Shown here in pieces: positions 1 through 7,106 of a DNA stretch of 19,681 nt. The stretch spans positions 1-19,681 of the forward strand of contig CAYOWC010000061.1 in assembly GCA_964407525.1 (NCBI GenBank). The letters are read 5' to 3'. Each line of letters begins with the position of its first letter. Position 1 is the stretch's first letter. The notes under the pieces are model-generated. The model had not been told where the DNA came from and made no database searches. It saw only the letters and a list, made by a program, of their open reading frames with translations. This stretch comes from DUZB01 sp964407525 (GTDB taxonomy: Bacteria; Desulfobacterota; DSM-4660; Desulfatiglandales; Desulfatiglandaceae). The position numbers and the translations under genes are program-made.

Positions 1-173
1 TAAGGATTTTCGAAGTCTGCGCTTATCTGATCATTTATTTCGGAACGTGAACCCTCTGGGAGCGCCTCTTTTACCAAATCTACTGCGTTATAAAGCGCTT
101 GCAGTATGAAAATACGGCTGCGCGCTTGATGCCTTGTATCTTTGGCAAAAGCGACGCTTGCAGGATTTAGGTT
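1..173 (-). other. Open frame at window edge, possible gene remnant
   Basis: An uninterrupted minus-strand reading frame runs from an in-frame stop at 174-176 to the window edge. It encodes about 57 residues including ARSRIFILQALYNAVDLVKE. It contains no ATG. The only nearby ATG (175-177) lies in another frame and stops after 29 codons. The residue pattern looks protein-like (an amphipathic helix around ILQALYNAVDLVKEAL), so this may be the start of a real gene with an alternative start codon, or a frameshifted remnant. I do not recognise a family. The rest of the stretch to 411 shows no gene, repeat or clear regulatory signal. Confidence 0.2.
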
Positions 174-411
174 TCATTATGTTTTGAAAAGCCTTTTAGC
201 ATGGTAGATTGTGTTTTGTTTATGATGTAGTAAAAAATATCCGTTCGGTTGTCAATGGTTTTGGCAGGTTGTGGAGGATGCAATACCCCTTGTTGTTGAC
301 CAAGACGGAGGCGTTTTCTTCTGATCCCTTCATTAAGGTCAGGGATTTAACGCTGTTACGAGCATGAACTGGGCAGGATAAAGGATTTGGGTGTTCGAAA
401 CGCAGGTGTTT

Positions 412-1557
412 CTAAACCACCGTCAGCATGGCGTAGCACACTGAGAAGCGGCCGCTTTCAGGAACGATCAGGAAAATCCGCTGTCCTTTTTCCAACCTAC
501 CGGAGTGAAATAACTCTTCTAGCATGATGTATATGGATGCGGCGCCTGTATTACCCTTTTCTTCCAGGTTTATAAACCAGCGATCATAGGGGATTTCAAA
601 ACCAAGGTCTTTTATGCGGTCGTAGAGCCTCTGTCGGAAATAGTTTGAGGATATGTGGGGGAGAAGCCAGTCTATCTCCTCGGGACTGGTGGGATGTTTT
701 TCAAGGGTCATGGGAAGCCCTCTGCCCACAAGGGTCTGCGTAATGTGGTCGTTTAAGAGTTTCAGGTCTTGTCTTATGGCAAAGGAGTTTTTTTCAATGG
801 CGTCAAGGGGCGAATCCATCTGTCTCCAGCCGATGATACTGCCGTCCCCATTCTTTTCGGCGCCCGCGTACATGCAGGCGGGCAGAGTGTTCGCAAAGGA
901 GAGTGTTTCCATCCAGTCTAATTTCAGGTTTGGGCCGTTTTTTCTTGGGGAAGGCGCTACGAAAAGGGCCCCGGCCCCATCAGAGAGCATCCACCTTAAA
1001 AAATCCGCTTCAAAGGGGAGTATTTCCTTTGAATCCCGTTCTTTCAAGTTTTTTCCCGCCACGTTATAGAATCCTGCCCGTAAAAAGGAGGAGGGCAGTT
1101 CCGAGCCTGTGGCGACCGCGTTCTGGCTCATTCCCGAGGCTACGTTCATAATAGCGTACTTCATGGCGCTTACCCCGGAAAGGCATATGCCGATGGTAGA
1201 GACGGCCTCGCAGGGAGCATTGCCCAAGAGGCCATGGACCATGTTTCCGTGCCCGGGCATGAACTGGTCGGGCGTGCTGGTGCCGCAGGCAAGGCATTCT
1301 ATATGGTCCAGGGAAAACTCTGGGTAGGGTCTGAGTCGCCTCACCGCTTCCGCTGTCATTTCGGCGTTTGAATGGGTGAAATTTCCTGTTGCGGGGTCAA
1401 TGGCATAATGGCGTTGTTTGATCCCGTTTGAGCGTAGGATGATCCGTCGGGTTTTGGAGGGAATCTCACCAACCATTCCGAGAACTTCTTCCATTGAATC
1501 GTTATTCACGGGATTATTGGGAAGAAATGCGCTAATATCCTGTATATATGCTTCCAT
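412..1557 (-). CDS. 3-oxoacyl-ACP synthase III (KAS III/FabH)-like protein
   Basis: This 381-residue thiolase-fold enzyme most likely condenses or transfers an acyl group from CoA or ACP. The FabH-type catalytic triad is visible: Cys125 in STIGICLSG, His301 in LLPHISS and Asn336 in EKGNTGAAS. The usual FabH signature after the histidine (HQAN) is replaced by HISS, and the protein is longer than housekeeping FabH (about 320 residues). This fits a specialised secondary-metabolism homologue rather than fatty-acid initiation. It is the second gene of a two-gene minus-strand operon, starting 7 nt after the radical SAM gene, with AAGG-type sequence upstream inside that gene's end. The divergent BtrH-like and ABC genes suggest it supplies or primes an acyl chain. 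The family is confident; the substrate is unknown. Confidence 0.88.
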   Translation of the reverse strand: MEAYIQDISAFLPNNPVNNDSMEEVLGMVGEIPSKTRRIILRSNGIKQRHYAIDPATGNFTHSNAEMTAEAVRRLRPYPEFSLDHIECLACGTSTPDQFMPGHGNMVHGLLGNAPCEAVSTIGICLSGVSAMKYAIMNVASGMSQNAVATGSELPSSFLRAGFYNVAGKNLKERDSKEILPFEADFLRWMLSDGAGALFVAPSPRKNGPNLKLDWMETLSFANTLPACMYAGAEKNGDGSIIGWRQMDSPLDAIEKNSFAIRQDLKLLNDHITQTLVGRGLPMTLEKHPTSPEEIDWLLPHISSNYFRQRLYDRIKDLGFEIPYDRWFINLEEKGNTGAASIYIMLEELFHSGRLEKGQRIFLIVPESGRFSVCYAMLTVV

Positions 1558-1564
1558 AAACTAT

Positions 1565-2863
1565 TTATACCTTACCTTTTGAGTGAAATGATGAAACCAT
1601 CCCGGAGAAACGGGAGTAGAACTCCCCTTCATCCATTTTGGTGGGGACTACGGCGTTTGTAAGGGTATAATAATCGAGATCAGTGATGAAAATATCTTTT
1701 TTCATTTTTGTGTAGAAATCAGTTCCGGGAAGGGGGGTGAGTATGGAGAGCATAGGGAGGTCTACGGAGTTCTCCAAGATGAAACCTTCCAGGGTGTTGA
1801 AGTCATCGGGAGTGTAGTCATGGCCTACGATAAAGTCACCCACGACAGTGAGACCAATATCGTGAAAAAGCCTTATGGCCTCCCGGTTTTTTTCCACGGT
1901 GCACTGCTTTTGCATCTGATTTAATCGAGCGTCGCTCACTTCCTCAAAGCCTACAATCACAGTTCTCAGTCCGATTTCCTTCCATTTTCTAAAGAGCTCC
2001 GGGTTCGCGATAACGCTGTCCGCCCGGGCATCTGCTGCAAACGCCTTGGTAATGCCGGATTTCCGTATGGCCTCACATAGTGCCATGGAACCTTTTGGAT
2101 TGCCGAATGAGTTTGCGTCAACCAGACGAATCACTGGAACATCCGGCAGAAGCGAAATGTCTCTGACAACTGCATCGGCCGAATGGGTTAAGTAACGGTG
2201 TCCTGTAAGGTTGCCAATGGAGCAGAAAGCGCAGTTATACGGGCACCCAAAGGCTGTGCATACAAAACCCACAGTAAGCCCCAGGGTGGGCAAAACATAG
2301 CTGTCTCTGTATTTGGCCACGAGTCCGTAATCTGGTGGCATATTGTCCAGCAGATCTTCCCTGCTATATTTTCGGTTTTTGAAACGTATCGGTTTTCCCC
2401 TGCAGATTTTTGCTACTCCCGGTATTGAATTGCTGTCCTGGTGCTTTTCTAAAGAGAGGACAAGCTCTCGGAAGCTTTTTTTTCCGAGTCCTGCTGCCAC
2501 ATAGTCAACGGCCCCGTACACGTTAAAAAACCCCGGGTCGTTGGATGCATGGACACCGCCAACGACCACTACTGCTTCGCAAACCTCCTTTGTCTGGCGG
2601 GCAAGCGCCAAAACTGTGTTTGCCTCGCAGGTAACGGCTGTAAAGCCCACCATCTCAGGTGCAAAACCCGACAGCATCTCGGTAAAGATGCGGGTGTCGG
2701 CTTTCAGATCCACGATGGATACGTCGTGGTCTTTCAAGTTCCCGGCCAAGACTTCAAGACAGAGTGGCTCCCCCCTGAAAATCTGCTTCATCGAGTCGAT
2801 CCCAAAGTGCTCTTCCGGTATACTCCGGCCGCAGTTTGGGGGATTTACTAGAAGAATTTTCAT
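1565..2863 (-). CDS. Radical SAM protein with N-terminal B12-binding-like domain
   Basis: This 432-residue protein has the radical SAM [4Fe-4S] motif CPYNCAFC (Cys207, Cys211, Cys214), followed by barrel-type segments such as IRLVDANSFG and TVIVGFEEVSD. Residues 1-140 form a Rossmann-like region (MKILLVNPPN, VVVGGVHAS) like the cobalamin-binding half of class B radical SAM enzymes. The cobalamin-ligating DxHxxG signature is not seen, so B12 binding is uncertain. Class B enzymes include methyltransferases, ring-forming enzymes and methylthiotransferase-like proteins; the reaction here cannot be assigned. It is the first gene of the minus-strand operon and is followed closely by the KAS III homologue, so it may modify that product. 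The upstream ribosome site is weak (AAAAGA). A sigma70-like promoter candidate lies 120-150 nt upstream. Confidence 0.85.
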   Translation of the reverse strand: MKILLVNPPNCGRSIPEEHFGIDSMKQIFRGEPLCLEVLAGNLKDHDVSIVDLKADTRIFTEMLSGFAPEMVGFTAVTCEANTVLALARQTKEVCEAVVVVGGVHASNDPGFFNVYGAVDYVAAGLGKKSFRELVLSLEKHQDSNSIPGVAKICRGKPIRFKNRKYSREDLLDNMPPDYGLVAKYRDSYVLPTLGLTVGFVCTAFGCPYNCAFCSIGNLTGHRYLTHSADAVVRDISLLPDVPVIRLVDANSFGNPKGSMALCEAIRKSGITKAFAADARADSVIANPELFRKWKEIGLRTVIVGFEEVSDARLNQMQKQCTVEKNREAIRLFHDIGLTVVGDFIVGHDYTPDDFNTLEGFILENSVDLPMLSILTPLPGTDFYTKMKKDIFITDLDYYTLTNAVVPTKMDEGEFYSRFSGMVSSFHSKGKV

Positions 2864-2985
2864 ATTTTTATCTTTTCTGTATTGTCATTGTTTGAACATG
2901 AATAGAAGTGAAAATAACCGTGTGTCCCTGAATCCTGTCGAAAATCCTGCTGATCCGAGGGCCTGTGAACGCCCATGAAAGAGGA

Positions 2986-3014
2986 ATCAAAATTCATTCC
3001 TGATTCATTGTCAA
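2986..3014 (-). promoter_or_regulatory. Candidate sigma70 promoter for radical SAM/KAS III operon
   Basis: The minus strand reads TTGACA (3014-3009), a 17-nt spacer, then TTTGAT (2991-2986). The -35 box is perfect and the -10 box matches the consensus at 4 of 6 positions. Transcription would start near 2978 and leave a leader of about 115 nt before the radical SAM start. This is motif matching only. Confidence 0.35.
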
Positions 3015-3151
3015 GCACAAAGATGCCCTTGGTTATGAATTGGCCTTGTCGGCGACGTTGTTTTGGGTTGAACTTGGATTGAAAGCCATATTTTTACAGG
3101 CACATGTGTACATTGCAGCTGTTCTCCATTCTTACAAAACTGATCCTTTTA

Positions 3152-3179
3152 TTGACAGCTTATTAAATGCTGTGATAGA
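3152..3179 (+). promoter_or_regulatory. Weak candidate promoter for the plus-strand operon
   Basis: TTGACA at 3152-3157 is followed after 16 nt by GATAGA at 3174-3179. The -35 box is perfect and the -10 box is poor (3 of 6). It would give a leader of about 200 nt before the gene at 3390. The surrounding gap of about 520 nt (2864-3389) shows no convincing gene on either strand; it is AT-rich and looks like a divergent promoter region. Confidence 0.22.
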
Positions 3180-3389
3180 AGTTTTTGCGTGAAACTTTTT
3201 GCTCAAGCAAAGGCGCAAATCCGGAAAGGTAAAAAAAATGAAGGCAGGGCCTTCTTATAAATTTTGAGGCTTTTCCGGTAAAGGTTGATATTTCTCAGGC
3301 TGGGAAGTTGGGAATAGACAACAGGTTTTCTTTATGCCAATGTGCTTTTGCGTGAGGCTCTTTCGGTTTTGTCCGGGTTGGGGTTTATA

Positions 3390-3785
3390 ATGCGGAAAGA
3401 TGAGGTGCCCCAGGACCAGGGGATTCTGGAGAACTACAAGGAAGTGGTATATGCCGTGGACGACCAGGGCAGGTATGTGCCGGTGCCTTCAAAGGGGTGG
3501 TCGGCCAAGACCGAAGCAAACGAACTGGCCTGGGTCGGGATCAATCTCCAAATTGAAAAAACCCGAAAGTTGGTCCTTGCGGGTAAATTAAGCCCTCTTG
3601 CCTATCATATGGAATTGAACCATATGAAACCGGGCCTGCTGGGAAAATATGTGGGATTTTCCCGGTGGCGAGTGAGAAGGCATCTTAAACCCTCAATCTT
3701 TTCAAGGCTTAAACCCGAGGTTTTAGAAAGGTACGCCACGGTATTCAAAATTACGGCGGATCGTTTGAAAACCATGGACGGTTGA
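3390..3785 (+). CDS. Small protein with probable helix-turn-helix C-terminus
   Basis: This protein has 131 residues from the ATG at 3390. A GTG at 3342 would add 16 hydrophobic residues, but the ATG has TTGGGG about 6 nt upstream and is preferred. The N-terminal half (YKEVVYAVDDQGRYVPVPSKGW) looks like a small beta-rich unit. It is followed by a helical stretch (NELAWVGINLQIEKTRKLVLAG). The last 55 residues, from LLGKYVGFSRWRVRRHLKP to LERYATVFKITADRLKTM, have the spacing of a Cro/CI-type DNA-binding fold: a basic second helix and a closing AxxFxITxDxL-like helix. It is the first gene of the plus-strand operon, 19 nt before the BtrH-like gene, so a role as local regulator is plausible. No named family is certain; a non-DNA-binding partner protein is possible. 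Confidence 0.7.
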   Translation: MRKDEVPQDQGILENYKEVVYAVDDQGRYVPVPSKGWSAKTEANELAWVGINLQIEKTRKLVLAGKLSPLAYHMELNHMKPGLLGKYVGFSRWRVRRHLKPSIFSRLKPEVLERYATVFKITADRLKTMDG

Positions 3786-3804
3786 GCTACCGTAAAAAGG
3801 TACC

Positions 3805-4806
3805 GTGCGCGAGACTTTTACACACCAGCACCACGCCCATTGCGAAAGCGGGGTATTCGCCAGTCTCCTATGTCATCATGGGGTCGACATCTCGGAAAGC
3901 ATGGCTTTTGGTATCGGCTCGGGGCTTTTTTTCTCTTATTTGCCCTTCGTAAAGGTCTACGGCTTTCCCCTTACCGCATACCGCATAGCCCCGGGTGGTA
4001 TTATCAAGCGTGCTTCAAAACGGTTAGGCATACGGTTCAAGTATGAGTCTTTCCGTGATGAGGAAAAAGGAATGGCGGCCCTAGACCTGGCCCTTGCCGG
4101 CGGCAGGCCGATCGGCCTTCAAACAGGCGTGTTCTGGCTCCCTTTTTTCCCGCCTGCCTACCGATTCCAATTCAATGCTCACAACCTGATCGTTTATGGA
4201 AAAGAGGGCGATGATTATCTCATCAGCGACCCCACGCTGGATCGGCCAGTAAAATGTCCATCGTCGGATCTTAGAAAAGCAAGATTTTCCAAGGGTTTTT
4301 TAGCGCCTAAAGGGAAGATGTACTACCCGGTGGAGGTCCCTCGTGACCTGGATTATCCCAAGGCCATATCCCAAGGCATCCGGGAGGTCTGTTCAAAAAT
4401 GCTTACCAGAATCCATCCCCTTGTTGGTGTTCCAGCTATCCGCGCTATGGCAAGAAAGGTTCCTGCCTGGCCTCAAAAAAAGGGGGAGAAGTATGCAGCA
4501 GGTCAGCTCGCCAACCTTATCAGGATGCAGGAGGAGATCGGTACCGGTGGAGCGGGCTTCCGTTTTGTATATGCGTCCTTTTTGCAGGAAGCTGGCGACA
4601 TGTTTGGGATGGACGAACTTTTGTCTCTTTCCGAGAGAATGACGAAGGTCGGCGACCGGTGGAACACTTTCGCGTACAAGGCGGCACCGGTGTGTAAGCG
4701 CCGCAGGAAGGGTGGGGCCGCCTATGTTGAGCTTAGAGATATTTTGTTAGACTGTGCTGACCAGGAATATGGTATCTTTAGCGATCTTCGCCGCGTAAAA
4801 TTTTAA
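3805..4806 (+). CDS. BtrH-like acyltransferase (BtrH_N domain plus C-terminal domain)
   Basis: This 333-residue protein starts at a GTG preceded by AAGG (3797-3800). The N-terminus has the BtrH_N pattern HxxHCESG...SESMAFGIGSGL, and the rest is consistent with the accessory C-terminal domain (DUF4872-like) usual in this family. BtrH of butirosin biosynthesis moves an acyl chain from an acyl carrier protein onto an aminoglycoside amine. Cys13, His126 (NAHNLIVYG) and Asp142 (ISDPT) are spaced like the catalytic Cys/His/Asp of papain or C39-type folds, so Cys13 is the likely acyl-accepting nucleophile (inference). It lies 19 nt after the small HTH-like gene and 24 nt before the ABC ATPase, so co-transcription is likely. 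The acceptor is unknown. No aminoglycoside biosynthesis genes are present. Confidence 0.82.
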   Translation: MRETFTHQHHAHCESGVFASLLCHHGVDISESMAFGIGSGLFFSYLPFVKVYGFPLTAYRIAPGGIIKRASKRLGIRFKYESFRDEEKGMAALDLALAGGRPIGLQTGVFWLPFFPPAYRFQFNAHNLIVYGKEGDDYLISDPTLDRPVKCPSSDLRKARFSKGFLAPKGKMYYPVEVPRDLDYPKAISQGIREVCSKMLTRIHPLVGVPAIRAMARKVPAWPQKKGEKYAAGQLANLIRMQEEIGTGGAGFRFVYASFLQEAGDMFGMDELLSLSERMTKVGDRWNTFAYKAAPVCKRRRKGGAAYVELRDILLDCADQEYGIFSDLRRVKF

Positions 4807-4830
4807 CATACCCCTTGAGTCGGGTTTTTC

Positions 4831-5571
4831 ATGGGACCAGTTGTTGAGATCACTGATCTTAAAAAGACGTATGCCCAGGGAACAGAGGCCCTGGCAGGCG
4901 TTGATCTTTGCGTTGAAAAAGGAGACACCTTCGGAATTCTGGGTCCCAACGGTGCAGGAAAGACTACTCTCATATCCATTATATGCGGTATTTTAGCCCC
5001 TTTTTCCGGTAACGTGAAGGTCTTTGGACAGACCTTGGGGAAAGGGCGCTACCCACGAAAGTTGGTGGGCCTGGTCCCCCAGGATATTGCCCTTTATCCA
5101 ACCCTCACTGCACGTGAGAACCTCCTGTATTTTGGTCGAATGCAGGGCCTTTCAGGTCGCACACTAACTGACAGCGTCAAAAAAACTTTAGGGTTTTTAG
5201 GTTTGGCTGAGAGTTCTAACCGGCGGGTGGAGGTCTGCTCTGGTGGGATTCGAAGGCGTATCAATCTCTCTGTGGCGCTCTTAGGGGAGCCCCAACTCCT
5301 GGTTCTTGACGAGCCAACGGTGGGAATCGACGTCCAGACGCGAGTGAATATCCTGGAGAAAATAGCCGAGCTCAATAAAGGAGGTATGACGGTTGTGTAC
5401 ACCAGTCACTACATGGAAGAGGCCCAGAAGGTCTGCAAACAGGTGGCTGTGATAACCTCAGGCAGAGTATTGACCAATGGCGCATTAAAAGAGGTGTTGT
5501 CTGCTCACAAGGAGTGCGGAAATCTCGAAGACGTGTTCCTTAAACTCACGGGGCGCTCATTGAGGGAATAG
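4831..5571 (+). CDS. ABC transporter ATP-binding protein (ABC-2 exporter type)
   Basis: This 246-residue ATPase is complete. It has Walker A GPNGAGKT (38-45), a Q-loop glutamine (Q84 in VPQDIALYP), a signature loop CSGGIRRRINL (from 136), Walker B LLVLDE (156-161) and a switch histidine H193 (TSHYMEEA). The signature starts with Cys where Leu is usual, which still leaves the SGG core. The size and the YTSHYMEEA switch resemble DrrA/NodI-type exporters of drugs and lipids. It would power the permease encoded next, and probably exports the product linked to the BtrH-like and KAS III-like enzymes. It follows the BtrH-like gene by 24 nt. Confidence 0.93.
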   Translation: MGPVVEITDLKKTYAQGTEALAGVDLCVEKGDTFGILGPNGAGKTTLISIICGILAPFSGNVKVFGQTLGKGRYPRKLVGLVPQDIALYPTLTARENLLYFGRMQGLSGRTLTDSVKKTLGFLGLAESSNRRVEVCSGGIRRRINLSVALLGEPQLLVLDEPTVGIDVQTRVNILEKIAELNKGGMTVVYTSHYMEEAQKVCKQVAVITSGRVLTNGALKEVLSAHKECGNLEDVFLKLTGRSLRE

Positions 5572-5650
5572 GGGGGGGCGAGTTGCGGGTTACGAGTTTT
5601 GTGTTGTTTACCTTGCACCTTATCTTGACGCATATGGGTTTCATGAAAAC

Positions 5651-6985
5651 ATGAAAGAGTTTTTTGCCACGCTTCACAAGGAATTTCTTATTTTTTTTCG
5701 AGACAGGGCCGGCTTAGGTATCGTATTTCTCATGCCAATGGTTTTGGTGCTTGTGGTATCTCTCGTCCAGGAAAGCACATGGGTCGCCATAAGAGCGCAA
5801 AACATGGAAGTGCTGGTGGTAGATGATGACGGGGAATCCCTGGGCAAAGCTGTTGTGCGAGGTCTTGCGGATTCCGGTCTGTGCAGGGTTGTCACTAAAA
5901 TTTCAGGAAGGCCCATCACGGTGGAGGATGCCCGGACAACCATCATGTCGGGCAGGTACAGGTTCGCGGTGATTGTTCCTGCCGGTTCAACCCGCCGTGT
6001 TCGTGAGGAAATGGAAAGGGCCACGATTCCCCTGTTTTCAGGTGAAAAAGCAGCAAAAAGAAAGGTTGGTGGAAGAGATGAGGCACCCCGGGTCACCCTG
6101 ATGTTGGCGCCGGATTTAACCAGCCTTTTCCAGGAGGCTCTCATCGCCAATATCAGGCTCCTGCTCCGGGGAGTGGAAATGGTTGTCTTGCAGGAGGAAA
6201 TAGTGACGCGAGTGGCCGGGTTTTCATCTTGGGGAACCGGTGCAACGCCCGAGCAGGATGAAGAAGAAATGGGGGGGAATTTGGTCCTTCCCAAACGGGG
6301 CCTGGTGGGGTTAGGACTGGAATATCCAAGAAAAGAGTCCATTATTTTGCCCAGTTCCGTACAGCAGAACGTCCCGGCCTGGAGCCTGTTCGGAATGTTT
6401 TTTATCCTTATTCCCATGGCCGGAAGCATCATCACGGAGAGGGTACAGGGGACTCTCATACGTCTTTATACAACTCCGGCGCCTATGAAGGCGGTCTTTG
6501 GCGGTAAGATCGCCATGTACACGGCCGTATGTTGCGTACAGTTTTGCCTCATGCTCGGTATCGGCTTGTTTGTTTTACCTCTTCTGGGGTTGCCAACGCT
6601 CGTAATCACCGGAGGAGCGGCTGCCATCCCTCTGGTGGTGTTTTCGGCGGCCCTGGCTGCGGTGGGTTTTGGGCTTCTCATGGGGTGTGTTTTCTCTTCC
6701 CTGATGAAAGCCGCCATGTTCGGGGCTGTCTGCATTGTGATCTTCGCAGCGTTAGGTGGAATCATGGTCCCAGTTTTTGTCATGCCCAAGATGCTCAAAA
6801 TAATAAGCAACATATCACCCCTTGCCTGGGCCCAGAACGCATTTACGGAGATTTTCGCCAGGGGGGGCGGTTTGTCTGACGTGTGGGTCGAAATCTGTGC
6901 ACTCTTGTTTTTTTCCGTTGCGAGCCTTGTGGTTGCATGGATTGTGGAACACGGAAAAGGGAGAAACGGCTTCCGGGCGTTATGA
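5651..6985 (+). CDS. ABC-2 type permease
   Basis: This 444-residue inner-membrane protein has the ABC-2 layout. TM1 is near residues 22-40, then a large extracytoplasmic domain (about 41-242), then five membrane segments near 243-262, 288-312, 322-345, 354-378 and 415-433. The conserved segment ITERVQGTLIRLYTTP (261-276) after TM2 and the late NISPLAWAQNAF segment are typical of lipid and drug exporters. It pairs with the ATPase 79 nt upstream. The spacer contains a GAGTTGCGGGTTACGAG-like run with no clear function. The last codons and the stop lie in sequence that appears to be antisense comM remnant (from about 6961), so the C-terminal tail may have been created or altered by recombination. 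The tail lies after the last membrane segment, so function is probably kept. Confidence 0.92.
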   Translation: MKEFFATLHKEFLIFFRDRAGLGIVFLMPMVLVLVVSLVQESTWVAIRAQNMEVLVVDDDGESLGKAVVRGLADSGLCRVVTKISGRPITVEDARTTIMSGRYRFAVIVPAGSTRRVREEMERATIPLFSGEKAAKRKVGGRDEAPRVTLMLAPDLTSLFQEALIANIRLLLRGVEMVVLQEEIVTRVAGFSSWGTGATPEQDEEEMGGNLVLPKRGLVGLGLEYPRKESIILPSSVQQNVPAWSLFGMFFILIPMAGSIITERVQGTLIRLYTTPAPMKAVFGGKIAMYTAVCCVQFCLMLGIGLFVLPLLGLPTLVITGGAAAIPLVVFSAALAAVGFGLLMGCVFSSLMKAAMFGAVCIVIFAALGGIMVPVFVMPKMLKIISNISPLAWAQNAFTEIFARGGGLSDVWVEICALLFFSVASLVVAWIVEHGKGRNGFRAL

Positions 6986-7086
6986 GCCGTTGAATGACTT
7001 CGGCTGAAGAGACCCCCTTCCCGCCATGGGAAAGGTTTTTGTACGGAACGGAAGGCACTTCCAAGAGCATTAAGAGCCTGTCCCTA
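6961..7086 (-). pseudogene. Decayed fragment of a second comM gene
   Basis: Read on the minus strand, this stretch encodes DRLLMLLEVPSVPYK...GVSSAEVIQR. It lines up with residues 383-415 of the intact comM downstream (MDRIDIHLEVPSVPYK...GVSSAEIIQR). From LEVPS to the residue after IQR, 20 of 27 positions are identical; most differences are conservative (D/N, T/S, I/V, V/L, Q/K). DNA identity over the core 81 nt is roughly three quarters without gaps. Weaker, gapped similarity (a comM GNRFS segment against SRFS here) runs into the permease 3' end. No start, Walker motifs or C-terminus remain, so it cannot function. It looks like a relic from a diverged comM rather than a fresh copy of the neighbour. 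Confidence 0.75.
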
Positions 7087-7106
7087 TTCTATTCGTTTTT
7101 ATCTTT

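Noticed and set aside
2899..2979. 26-codon plus-strand reading frame from an ATG, as a precursor peptide for the radical SAM enzyme
   Set aside because: There is no ribosome site, no leader/core pattern, and it lies inside the leader of the opposite-strand operon.
3200..3290. Possible cyclic-di-GMP (GEMM-I) riboswitch, from GCAAAGGCGCAAATCCGGAAAGG
   Set aside because: The diagnostic GACGCAAAGCC segment and the second conserved stem are missing; only short A/G-rich resemblance remains.
5674..6459. 261-residue open frame antisense to the permease
   Set aside because: It is rich in Ser, Thr, Arg and Pro, without domain features, and mirrors the codon pattern of the real gene.
6843..7070. 75-residue minus-strand reading frame containing LEVPSVPYK, as an intact gene
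   Set aside because: Its C-terminal half is antisense to the permease and it carries only a short middle piece of ComM, so it is treated as a relic.
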